From: Dyadobacter koreensis
GTDB taxonomy: Bacteria > Bacteroidota > Bacteroidia > Cytophagales > Spirosomataceae
Assembly (NCBI RefSeq): GCF_900108855.1
Contig: NZ_FNXY01000007.1
Coordinates: forward strand, 186,001-250,000
Direction of reading: 5' to 3'
Length of the DNA stretch: 64,000 bases
Shown: piece by piece, positions 10,193-17,862 of the stretch
How positions within the stretch are numbered: the first letter of the stretch is position 1
Layout of the letters: the number at the start of each line of letters is the position of its first letter
Notes under the pieces: generated by a model
The model's database searches: none
Seen by the model: only the letters and a program-made list of their open reading frames with translations
What the model was told of the DNA's origin: nothing
Program-made: the position numbers and the translations under genes

Positions 10193-11290
10193 TTACTTTC
10201 CGTTACGAGTTGATTCTCTACTTTTTAAAATCTTCTCTGTGTCTGCGATCAGTTCTTTCATCAGAACTCCTGCGCTTGTGCGTTTCAAGTTACAGGTATT
10301 CTGACCAGACCAAAAATTTAGCAGATCAGTTTTTCCCTGAGCAAGTGCAGCTTCTCTAAGTGGCCCTATCAAACGGGTCTGCAATGGAAATGGTAAAACA
10401 GGTATTTGGTTTGGAACATCTTCCGTGATACGATTACGGATCATCCTGCCCAACCGGCCCGTTAAGGATTTGGAAAGAACCGTATATTTTGCCTCATCAG
10501 ACAAAAGTGCAGCCTTATGAAGTGGACTCGCATTTGATTCGTCCGTTAACAAAAAGGCAGTACCAATTTGTGCAGCATCAGCGCCCAAAGTGAGGGCAGC
10601 TGCGATTCCTCTTCCATTCCCAATCCCGCCTGCGGCAATAACAGGGATCCTAATTTTAGCCTTGATCTGCTGGATCAGCGTGAATGTCCCGGTAAGAGAA
10701 TCCTGTGCTGGTCGAAGAAAAGATGGCCTATGCCCTCCTGCCTCAAAACCAGCGGCAACAACGGCATCAATTCCTGCGTCTTCTAAGGCCAGGGCTTCAT
10801 CAAGCGTAGTGGCAGCGCCGACTGTTTTTATGCCTAATCTTCTCGCTTCCCGAAGTATTTCTACTGATGGAATACCAAATATAAAACTGAAAACGGATGG
10901 CCGGATCTCAAAAACAGCATCGACTTGCTGCTCGAATTTTGAAGGTATATTCATATCCAACACAGGCAATTCAGCACCCAGTTCATCAAAGTAGGGTTTA
11001 AAAAGTGCTTCCACTCTTTTCAGATCTTCCCACGCGTCGTTACTCAGACTTAAATCTACGTCGGAAACCCACAAGTTGATATTGAATGGCTTATCGGTTT
11101 TATTCCTGATAGCTTTTGCCATTGCAATTATATCGTCCGGACTAAACGTGTAGGTTCCAACGCTACCCAGTCCCCCAGCATTTGAAACCGCAGCTGCCAG
11201 TTCAGGTGTTGAAAATCCCCCGCCCATGGGACCCAAAAGTATTGGATAACGAATACCAAAAAGTTCGGTGATTTTTGTTCGGTTCCACAT
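10193..11290 (-). CDS. nitronate monooxygenase (2-nitropropane dioxygenase family)
   Basis: FMN-dependent TIM-barrel enzyme that oxidises alkyl nitronates such as propionate 3-nitronate. 365 aa. Visible family marks are the N-terminal PILLGPMGGGFSTPELAAAV, the FMN-phosphate loop AAGGIGNGRG, GADAAQIGTAFLLT, and GFEAGGHRP, whose His is the catalytic base in the family. It is the last gene of a minus-strand run: YceI, tautomerase, SDR, NTF2-like protein, then this gene 4 nt after it. The context suggests detoxification or redox stress. A related enoyl-ACP reductase II function is less likely but cannot be excluded. Confidence 0.9.
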   Translation of the reverse strand: MWNRTKITELFGIRYPILLGPMGGGFSTPELAAAVSNAGGLGSVGTYTFSPDDIIAMAKAIRNKTDKPFNINLWVSDVDLSLSNDAWEDLKRVEALFKPYFDELGAELPVLDMNIPSKFEQQVDAVFEIRPSVFSFIFGIPSVEILREARRLGIKTVGAATTLDEALALEDAGIDAVVAAGFEAGGHRPSFLRPAQDSLTGTFTLIQQIKAKIRIPVIAAGGIGNGRGIAAALTLGADAAQIGTAFLLTDESNASPLHKAALLSDEAKYTVLSKSLTGRLGRMIRNRITEDVPNQIPVLPFPLQTRLIGPLREAALAQGKTDLLNFWSGQNTCNLKRTSAGVLMKELIADTEKILKSRESTRNGK

Positions 11291-11294
11291 GGTT

Positions 11295-11684
11295 TTAAAG
11301 GCTTACATTAGTCAATAATTTGTTAACAATAACCCATTTCCCCTCAGCCTTAGTCAGAGAAAGCAGATCATAATAATTAAAGTCGAACATAGGCAGACGT
11401 ACCTTGGCAACCGCAATGGAATTAATTATTTCAATTGAAAGTATTTCCATCCGAAACTTTTCATTGAGCTCAAAGGGACTTTGCCGGTTTTCAACTCCGT
11501 GGAGGTATTGTGCCAAACTTTTAAAATAAGAATGTCCGTTGATATCTCCCGCTACCAACGCTTCCGGATGAAAGACCTGCCTGAGCAGCGATGTATCTCC
11601 GGTAAAGACACCTGTAAAGTAATTGTTTAATACAGCAGACACAGCCGCTGCATTGCTTGAATAATTGTCCATTTTTTTATCCAT
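11295..11684 (-). CDS. NTF2-like protein, putative lumazine-binding family
   Basis: Small cone-fold protein of 129 aa, matching the Lumazine_bd_2 pattern: an N-terminal helix pair (VLNNYFTGVFTGDTSLLRQVFHPEALV) and strands ending in GKWVIVNKLLTNV. No catalytic residues can be named. It ends 4 nt before the nitronate monooxygenase and lies 68 nt after the SDR, so it is part of the same operon. Function unknown. Confidence 0.85.
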   Translation of the reverse strand: MDKKMDNYSSNAAAVSAVLNNYFTGVFTGDTSLLRQVFHPEALVAGDINGHSYFKSLAQYLHGVENRQSPFELNEKFRMEILSIEIINSIAVAKVRLPMFDFNYYDLLSLTKAEGKWVIVNKLLTNVSL

Positions 11685-11752
11685 GACAGGAAGGTATGCG
11701 CCGGGCTTGACACCCTTTGCATACCATTAAAAAGTTTTAAATTTACTTGCTG

Positions 11753-12508
11753 TTACGCCATATGATGTCCGGCAACATGTCCGCCATCCAGATTAATAAT
11801 CTCACCGCTAACAAAATTACTTTTTGCCAGATAAAGTGCCAATTCAGCGACGTCCTGTGTTTCGCCGATACGGTTCAGCAAGTGAAGACCCGCAAGGCTA
11901 TCTGGGTTGTTAACACCGGTTTTTGCCTGGAGAGGACTTCTGATAATTCCAGGTGCTATTCCGTTGACACGGATATTGTATTTCCCAAATTCAGTGGCCA
12001 GTTGTCTGGTCAAAGCATGAATACCGCCTTTGCTCGAAATAGGCGCAGTCGCTGGAAAACCTCCGATCGCATGATCAACAAGCACAGTACCGATATTGAT
12101 GATCGATCCTCCTCCCTGGTTTAACATCTGTTTTATCGCCGCTTGCGACGTAAAATAAGTACCTTTCAAATTGATGTTCAAAAACTTGTCCAGATAATTT
12201 TCGTCGACTTCCAAAAAAGATTTAGGCTCAAAAATACCCGCGTTATTCACGAGCACGTCCACTGCGCCGAATTTACCGACAGCCGTCTCGACCAATAATT
12301 TGCCAGTCGCGGGAATGCTTATATCACCAGCTATCATCGATAGCCGATCATGGTGACCGAGTTCAATAAACGTTTTCCTCAGATTTGCCTCATTCGCAGC
12401 ATTGATAACCACGTTAAATCCATTCTCCAGGAACAATCCTGCCATTGTTTTACCAATTCCAGTCGACGCGCCGGTAATGATTATGGTTTGAGTTTTCATA
12501 ATTTTCAT
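11753..12508 (-). CDS. SDR family oxidoreductase lacking the catalytic tyrosine
   Basis: Short-chain dehydrogenase fold, 251 aa; start ATG at 12508, with a second ATG at 12499. The cofactor loop TGASTGIG and the NNAG motif (VNNAGIFEP) are intact. The active site is unusual: where YxxxK is expected it reads APISSKGGIHAL, with Pro in place of Tyr four residues before the Lys, and the usual catalytic Ser strand reads IINIGTVL. C-terminal APGIIRSPL and GEIINLDGGHVAGHH are typical. It belongs to the YceI-to-nitronate monooxygenase operon. It may bind NAD(P) without classic SDR chemistry. Confidence 0.88.
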   Translation of the reverse strand: MKIMKTQTIIITGASTGIGKTMAGLFLENGFNVVINAANEANLRKTFIELGHHDRLSMIAGDISIPATGKLLVETAVGKFGAVDVLVNNAGIFEPKSFLEVDENYLDKFLNINLKGTYFTSQAAIKQMLNQGGGSIINIGTVLVDHAIGGFPATAPISSKGGIHALTRQLATEFGKYNIRVNGIAPGIIRSPLQAKTGVNNPDSLAGLHLLNRIGETQDVAELALYLAKSNFVSGEIINLDGGHVAGHHMA

Positions 12509-12522
12509 GATATTTTAGAAAA

Positions 12523-12738
12523 TCATTTGTTGGCTGTGATCCCCCTTTCCCGCAAGACAGATACCTGCTCACCGCCATAACCCCAATCATCCAGATCAAT
12601 TTCCTGTATAACCACGTGAGTAAGATTAGGATCTTTGTTCAGTATTTCAGTGAGCACATTGGTCACCCCAGCTATCAAAGCTTGTTTTTGCTGACGGGTA
12701 ACACCTTCACGGGTTACCTCAATTTTTACGTATGGCAT
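12523..12738 (-). CDS. 4-oxalocrotonate tautomerase family protein
   Basis: 71-aa tautomerase-fold subunit. After Met comes Pro (MPYVKIEV), the N-terminal proline that acts as the general base in the family. The body fits the usual 60-75 aa length (TRQQKQALIAGVTNVLTEIL, VIQEIDLDDWGYGG). It lies 14 nt upstream of the SDR gene and 10 nt after YceI. Substrate not assignable. Confidence 0.9.
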   Translation of the reverse strand: MPYVKIEVTREGVTRQQKQALIAGVTNVLTEILNKDPNLTHVVIQEIDLDDWGYGGEQVSVLRERGITANK

Positions 12739-12748
12739 GGCTATCTGG

Positions 12749-13285
12749 TTAGAAGCTGATGGTTGCGGTCAGCTTTACGTCAAGTTCAAATTCGTTATAA
12801 ATCAACGTATCACCGAGATTGGCGAAAAAGTTTCCGGAGCGAAACTTCATATCGTACTTGGTTCGATCAACGATAATTTTGCCAGATGCGGTGACAACAT
12901 CATCCAGAATGTTAACCTGAGCAAGGAAACTTACAGGATGTGTAATCGCCTTAATGGTCAGATTTCCAATAATCTGGTACTTATCATCTTCCACGTAGGT
13001 GGAACTGATTATCTCAAAATTTGCTACGGGAAAACGTTCGGCAGAGAAAAAATCATCCGATAACAGATGCCCGGCAAACTGTGCATTGGTATCGGGATCA
13101 GTGACGTCCAATATTCTGATAGATCTGACATCGATCGTAAAATCTCCACCGCGAAGCTTGTGCCCGCTAACAACAAATGTCCCCGCCGCAATGTCGATTG
13201 TGCCATTGTGAGCTCCTGTAATTTTCTTTCCTGTCCAGTCGATGCTGCTCTGAGCGCCATCGACTTTGTAGTTTTTTGATTCCAT
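12749..13285 (-). CDS. YceI family protein (cytoplasmic-type)
   Basis: Lipocalin-like beta barrel of the YceI family, 178 aa from the ATG at 13285 (the frame to 13330 opens at TTG). It binds isoprenoids or other amphiphiles in characterised relatives. The pattern SSIDWTGKKITGAHNGTI, then FTIDVRSI and HLLSDDFFSAERFPVANFEI, is diagnostic. There is no signal peptide, unlike the second YceI at 37681-38220. It is the first gene of the operon; a GTGA-N6-TCAC palindrome sits 64 nt upstream. Confidence 0.9.
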   Translation of the reverse strand: MESKNYKVDGAQSSIDWTGKKITGAHNGTIDIAAGTFVVSGHKLRGGDFTIDVRSIRILDVTDPDTNAQFAGHLLSDDFFSAERFPVANFEIISSTYVEDDKYQIIGNLTIKAITHPVSFLAQVNILDDVVTASGKIIVDRTKYDMKFRSGNFFANLGDTLIYNEFELDVKLTATISF

Positions 13286-13348
13286 TTTTTTGTTATCAAG
13301 ATTAAAATTTGATAACACAAAGGACCGCAAGAAACGGCAGGGCCTTAC

Positions 13349-13362
13349 GTGATCTACATCAC
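13349..13362. promoter_or_regulatory. Crp/Fnr-type palindrome GTGATCTACATCAC
   Basis: Exact GTGA-N6-TCAC dyad between the Crp/Fnr gene (ends at 13376) and the YceI start (13285). The same dyad occurs at 46846 and 48220. It fits the half-site spacing of Crp/Fnr dimers, so the adjacent regulator may act here. Confidence 0.6.
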
Positions 13363-13375
13363 ATTCGTATCGGAA

Positions 13376-13954
13376 TTATCGGTGGCCGTTGTAAAGCCGG
13401 CTGAGCGTCTCGCGCGAGACACCGAGGTATGCGGCAATCAGATGTTTTGGAACAAGATTATAAAGTTGTGGATACATGGCGAGTAGCTCTTCATACCGTG
13501 CTTTTGTGTCGTTGTTCATAAAGGATAGCAGCCTTTTTTGAGACGCAAGATATCCCCGGTTGGTACGCCAGCGAAAAAAATGTTCTACCTCGTGAAGCTC
13601 CTTACACAACTTCTCGCGATCTTCATTGGAAATCCGCAAGACATCTGCGTCAGTAATGCAATCCACATTAATTGTCGCCTTTGTCTGATTATATAGTGCA
13701 CCATAATCAGAAGTCCACCAGGTAGGCATTGCGAACTGGAGGATATACATTTTAATTTCATCTGTGATGTAAAAAGCCTTTAAGCAACCGGAAACTACGA
13801 AATATTCATGGTTTACCTTCTCACCCTCACTGATTACAGCCTGCCCTTTTTTGTAAGCCTGCATAGTGAAATGTGAAAAGACGTAATCGAATTGGTCTTC
13901 GCTCAAAGAAACTGTTTTCGCTATATGCTGTTTTAAAAGTTCTTTCGCTTCCAT
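13376..13954 (-). CDS. Crp/Fnr family transcriptional regulator
   Basis: 192-aa regulator: cyclic-nucleotide-binding-like beta barrel (about residues 20-115, KKGQAVISEGEKVNHEYFVVSGC) followed by a helix dimer and a compact C-terminal HTH (HLIAAYLGVSRETLSRLYN) that reaches the protein end. It has no Fnr-type cysteine cluster; the allosteric signal is unknown. It lies upstream of, and in line with, the YceI operon, with a matching palindrome in between. Confidence 0.9.
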   Translation of the reverse strand: MEAKELLKQHIAKTVSLSEDQFDYVFSHFTMQAYKKGQAVISEGEKVNHEYFVVSGCLKAFYITDEIKMYILQFAMPTWWTSDYGALYNQTKATINVDCITDADVLRISNEDREKLCKELHEVEHFFRWRTNRGYLASQKRLLSFMNNDTKARYEELLAMYPQLYNLVPKHLIAAYLGVSRETLSRLYNGHR

Positions 13955-14114
13955 ACTGGATCTTTGGTATTACAAGATTCATGTTGTCTTCAATTATAAC
14001 CTGAAAAAAGTAAAATACGAGAAATTTCACACCGGCAGATTCTCTAACATCGATAGATCTTTAATTCTAAGCAATAATTAGTATCTTTTTAGACATTACC
14101 TACCGGTATGATGA

Positions 14115-14435
14115 TCATCTAAATCCGTTAAAAATCTTTCCCTGGCAAGAAACGGCTTATTCTCAAAGATGGAATGTAGATGTCGTCCACCAAATAAAAT
14201 GACGCGGAACACTTATGTTTCTGTTAAGGATAAATTTGTCGGGGATAGTGATTCCCACTATCTATAAAATCAAAAACATTACCCAAAAGACGGCTCATTA
14301 AATAACGGTACGCTAGCTCAGTACCTGTGCAATGATATTCTTCGCATTTATATCACCCCGGAACCAGAACCGGATGTTCTTACAAATCTAATGCTGAACA
14401 AAGACCTATTTAACAAATTGCCCCTGTCTTGTTAA
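14115..14435 (+). pseudogene. possible decayed gene, one internal TAA
   Basis: In the 525-bp gap 13955-14479 one plus-strand frame stays open from 14115 to the TAA at 14433-14435, broken only by TAA at 14265-14267. The downstream part reads protein-like (GTLAQYLCNDILRIYI, then PEPEPDVLTNLMLNKDL). No family is recognised and no start is evident. Chance openness cannot be excluded. A small dyad GATAGTG/CACTATC (14244-14262) lies just before the internal stop. Confidence 0.25.
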
Positions 14436-14479
14436 ACATAATAGTGGCAATTTAATTAATGAAAGGTATGCAATTATCT

Positions 14480-16147
14480 CTAAACCATTTTATTAATCAG
14501 AGTCTTTTCCTCACGTTTCTTAAAACTGAGAATTGAGAACGATTTGGCCTGAAGTCTCACCTTCCAATAAGAAAAAGCACAAAGGAGCGCCAGGATTAAA
14601 AACAACAAGTCGATAAACAAGATATCAAATGCTCCTTGTTTCCATGTATTCCACACCCATAAGTTCGTCGAAAATCCGTTAGCCAAAGGAACACCAAAAC
14701 AAAGAACAGTTGAAAATAATAATGTTTGTCGGTTCATAAGCGGAAGATTTCTTCTGGCAACGAAATATAATCCAAGAACCAGCCAGCTATAAAAATATAC
14801 GCGATAGATGACCGACTGATCGACATGGGGGAGCACTTTCAGCATTATAAATGTAAATGCCGTAACCGGCAACATGCTAAGGCAGGCAGCCATGAAAACA
14901 TTGCTTGCCCAGAAATTAAATTTACGCTTGTAGGCAGGAATATTAGTCTTGTCCCGGGCAACAAGCCAAATCATAATTCCGGATGTGATCACTACACAAC
15001 CCATAAGCCCAAGAACAAAAAAGACAATTCGAAGTGGAATTCCACCGAAATCACCGAAATGGAGGTGATAGATCAATCCCTTCACCCAGTCAATGTAATT
15101 TGTGCCGGCAGCCAGCGATTTCTGTTCCAACACTTTCCCCGAAGCGATATCCACTTTAACAAATCCTGATCCGGCGAAGCTTACTTTTGGATCTGGCTTC
15201 GTATCCATACTTACCTGCATATTCTGATCCAGGTAGCTTCCAATATGAATCCTGGATATCTGACCTCCTTTAATTTCTTTTTGCCATTTTGTCACAAAAG
15301 CATTCATATCAAACGAAGACGCCATCGGTTGGTAACTATATTCCGTATTCATGGACCTACTGTACTGCAGGCTTTCATAAAGCTTTTCGGAATCTCCATT
15401 GTATAGCAGCTTACTGAATGGAGAAATCAGCACAACGTTTACGATCAGCACAAGGCCAGTGACCGCATATATCAATTGAAAAGGAAATCCTATGACACCC
15501 AGAGCCGTGTGCATATCAGTCCACACCGTTTTCCATTTACTCCATGGTCTGAAAATAAAGAAATTAGATTTTATCTTGTCCCAATGCAACAGCAGACCGG
15601 TTATCAGGGCGAAAAGGAACATAAAAGAGACAATTCCCGCAATAAGGTAACCGAACGGGGTACCAATATTGATCCCAATCTGGTTCAGCTGCGCGAGAAA
15701 ATGAAGCCGATACAAAAATTCTCCCATATCATAACCTTCGGCGTAAGAACTTGGCGTTTTATCGCCAAAATAGAAAAGGAAATAAGCCGAATCGTCGTCG
15801 CCTCCACGCCTTCCCCTTCCACGCTCTTTCTTCTTTGGCTTAGGCTTGCTTATCGTAGTGTCCTGTGAAGCACTCATATTTACATAAGTACCATGTCCCT
15901 GACGCAGCACATAAAAATCAAAATTTCTTCCGCGTAGATTATGATGCTGGGCGAGCGAATCAAAAAGATAATTGTAGTCGGCCGTTATTGTTTTTGCAAC
16001 CGCAGACTTTCCCTTCTGCCAAGCAGAAATATCGTCTTTAAAAAAAGAAAAGGATCCCGCAAAAAATATGACATACAACAAAGCAGCAATGATGATCCCA
16101 CTGATGGTATGCGTGTGAAAATAAATATTGTACTTTCTAGTATCCAT
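14480..16147 (-). CDS. PepSY domain-containing membrane protein (large type)
   Basis: 555-aa inner-membrane protein of the PepSY_TM family, larger than the 379-aa paralogue at 5597. It begins with IYFHTHTISGIIIAALLYVIFFAGSF (helix about residues 9-33), carries a lysine/arginine-rich low-complexity insert around residues 100-118 (KPKPKKKERGRGRRGG), then a His-bearing helix region, and ends with four extra C-terminal helices. The proposed role is electron transfer to periplasmic ferric siderophores. It overlaps the preceding DUF3649-like gene by 11 nt, so the two are translationally coupled. No TonB receptor lies next to it. Confidence 0.85.
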   Translation of the reverse strand: MDTRKYNIYFHTHTISGIIIAALLYVIFFAGSFSFFKDDISAWQKGKSAVAKTITADYNYLFDSLAQHHNLRGRNFDFYVLRQGHGTYVNMSASQDTTISKPKPKKKERGRGRRGGDDDSAYFLFYFGDKTPSSYAEGYDMGEFLYRLHFLAQLNQIGINIGTPFGYLIAGIVSFMFLFALITGLLLHWDKIKSNFFIFRPWSKWKTVWTDMHTALGVIGFPFQLIYAVTGLVLIVNVVLISPFSKLLYNGDSEKLYESLQYSRSMNTEYSYQPMASSFDMNAFVTKWQKEIKGGQISRIHIGSYLDQNMQVSMDTKPDPKVSFAGSGFVKVDIASGKVLEQKSLAAGTNYIDWVKGLIYHLHFGDFGGIPLRIVFFVLGLMGCVVITSGIMIWLVARDKTNIPAYKRKFNFWASNVFMAACLSMLPVTAFTFIMLKVLPHVDQSVIYRVYFYSWLVLGLYFVARRNLPLMNRQTLLFSTVLCFGVPLANGFSTNLWVWNTWKQGAFDILFIDLLFLILALLCAFSYWKVRLQAKSFSILSFKKREEKTLINKMV

Positions 16148-16436
16148 GATGCAGATTAAATTTCAGTAGATAAGGCAAGGCAAATAGTGCGGTGAGCATA
16201 ATGTAAATTCCCCAAACCCGCCATACATTCTGCGCGATAAAGGCGTAAAGCAGCAAAAATGCCCACAGCAAATACCCCGTAAAAAACGCAGTCGCAATGA
16301 CTTCTTCTTTCGGAAGAAATGCCATCAAAAAAAGATGAAAACTTAGCATTACTACATATCCTCCCGCCGTTCCCGCGAGAATTTTACTAAACCTAATCCA
16401 GGGAGATTTTGTCAGATATTTCTTATTTGCTGGCAT
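16137..16436 (-). CDS. DUF3649-like small membrane protein
   Basis: 99 aa from the ATG at 16436. Three predicted helices, with GGYVVMLSFHLFLMAFLP and GYLLWAFLLLYAFIAQNVWRVWG. Length and pattern fit DUF3649, which is typically found in iron-uptake modules next to PepSY proteins. The last codons overlap the PepSY start. Function unknown; the family link is by pattern. Confidence 0.7.
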   Translation of the reverse strand: MPANKKYLTKSPWIRFSKILAGTAGGYVVMLSFHLFLMAFLPKEEVIATAFFTGYLLWAFLLLYAFIAQNVWRVWGIYIMLTALFALPYLLKFNLHHGY

Positions 16437-16440
16437 ATTT

Positions 16441-16779
16441 CTACTTAAAAATAATTTCAGACACAACACCAAAAACATAAACAAGGCCTATGGTCCTGGT
16501 TCCAAAATAGCGGAAAGGGAAAAACAAAACGCAAACGGACCCTGCCATCATCAGGATTACAAAAGCAGCAAAGATTCCGCTCCCAATACCCAACAAACCA
16601 GTCAGCAAGACAGTGGCCAGAAGGAAAAGTGCACATGCCAAAAACTTGCTATACAGCGGCTTTCTCACCATGTAGTTCATTACCGGATTCTTCTCCGGCC
16701 AGCTTATACGCCGTGAAGTATTCATCCAAAAGATAAATCCTATAAAAAATAACAGACAAATTGTGCTAAACATTTTCAC
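16441..16779 (-). CDS. small membrane protein, DUF3325-like
   Basis: About 112 aa from GTG 16779, or 110 aa from ATG 16773. Three to four hydrophobic helices with a short loop TSRRISWPEKNPV after the first one. It is 4 nt upstream of the DUF3649-like gene, so the three genes form one operon (this gene, DUF3649, PepSY). DUF3325 is assigned from context, size and topology and is tentative. Confidence 0.6.
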   Translation of the reverse strand: MKMFSTICLLFFIGFIFWMNTSRRISWPEKNPVMNYMVRKPLYSKFLACALFLLATVLLTGLLGIGSGIFAAFVILMMAGSVCVLFFPFRYFGTRTIGLVYVFGVVSEIIFK

Positions 16780-16914
16780 TCAATTAATGATCATTGTATT
16801 CTTTCTTTGAAAGACAATTGAGGGCCCTTATTTACAAACAAGCTCCCTGGACAAGCACAAAAGTAACTTAAATTTTTATTTAGAACTGGTATAATTAAAT
16901 TTTATTTAAAATAA

Positions 16915-17058
16915 TTATTGCTCTTGCGGTGCAAGATCACTCAGCGTGGTCATACTAAATGCCAGCATATGATGCTTCAATAGGTCATATTGCGCCTGGG
17001 CAGGATTAGCTGGTATATGGTTTATGCTGGAAAAATGTTCTCTTGCGATCCGGATAGT
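16915..17058 (-). pseudogene. 47-codon coding-like fragment
   Basis: The gap 16780-17229 contains an open minus-strand stretch ending at TAA 16915-16917 that reads AREHFSSINHIPANPAQAQ and then DLLKHHMLAFSMTTL. It has no start codon and is preceded by a stop. It may be the C-terminal tail of a lost gene. No family is recognised. Confidence 0.25.
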
Positions 17059-17229
17059 TTAGGAATTCAAATCCAGTTTGATAAACAATTGCGATTTCGT
17101 AAAACTAATTCTATATTAGCATCAAATATAAACTACAATTGGAAGTTGATTAATCCCGTCATCATTTAACCTCACTCCCGAATGCAAGGCTCTTCACATT
17201 TGGAAAATCTTTATAATAAAAGAACGCAA

Positions 17230-17610
17230 ATGAGAAAATTTTATATCGTTGATGATGATGATGATGACCGAATGTTTCTGAAAGAAGCAGTTCATGCTGT
17301 TTTAGGCAATGTAGAAATCGTTGAACAAACGGATGGGCAGGATCTTCTGAAGGCGCTCGAAATAGATGACTTCGATAAAAAGCACATTGTGATTTGTACC
17401 GATATGAACATGCCTAAAATAGATGGTTTTGACGTCATAGAATTTCTCCAGTCGCAGAGCGAATACCGGAATATACCTGTCTTCATGATTTCGACTACCA
17501 CATGCAAAGAACTTATTGAAAAAGCTTACAAGCTTGGCGTCCGAAAATATTTTGTCAAGCCTTACAAAATTTGCGAGTATAGTAGTATCGTTCAGGAAAT
17601 AGCTTCCTGA
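17230..17610 (+). CDS. single-domain response regulator
   Basis: Receiver-only (CheY-like) protein, 126 aa from the ATG at 17230 (the longer frame begins at 17182). An acidic cluster follows the first strand (MRKFYIVDDDDDDRMF), the phospho-acceptor Asp is in CTDMNMPKIDGFDV, Thr/Ser is in MISTTTC and the conserved Lys is in YFVKPYK. There is no output domain, so it must act through protein partners or a phosphorelay. No kinase is adjacent. Confidence 0.9.
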   Translation: MRKFYIVDDDDDDRMFLKEAVHAVLGNVEIVEQTDGQDLLKALEIDDFDKKHIVICTDMNMPKIDGFDVIEFLQSQSEYRNIPVFMISTTTCKELIEKAYKLGVRKYFVKPYKICEYSSIVQEIAS

Positions 17611-17862
17611 ATTTGAAATAACTATTTACTGAACAAAGCGTTTTTGTCAACAACAGCATTTTTTGCACAAGACTACCCTACTAGTTTCAAGCCTGAATGA
17701 TGGAAGGACTCTACACCCTTTCTTGCTGAATATAACCATATCCGGTATCTGTTTTTAAGAAGCCTTAAACTTCTTTGAGAAACCGGCGAAGGCAGATAAT
17801 GCCCAAGACAATACCGCCAGATTCAAATTAAGGTGTTATTACAGGGTTGGAAAATCGTTCAC

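Noticed and set aside
14244..14262. GATAGTG/CACTATC dyad
   Set aside because: Only 7 bp with a 5-nt loop and no T-run or gene end; not called as a terminator or operator.
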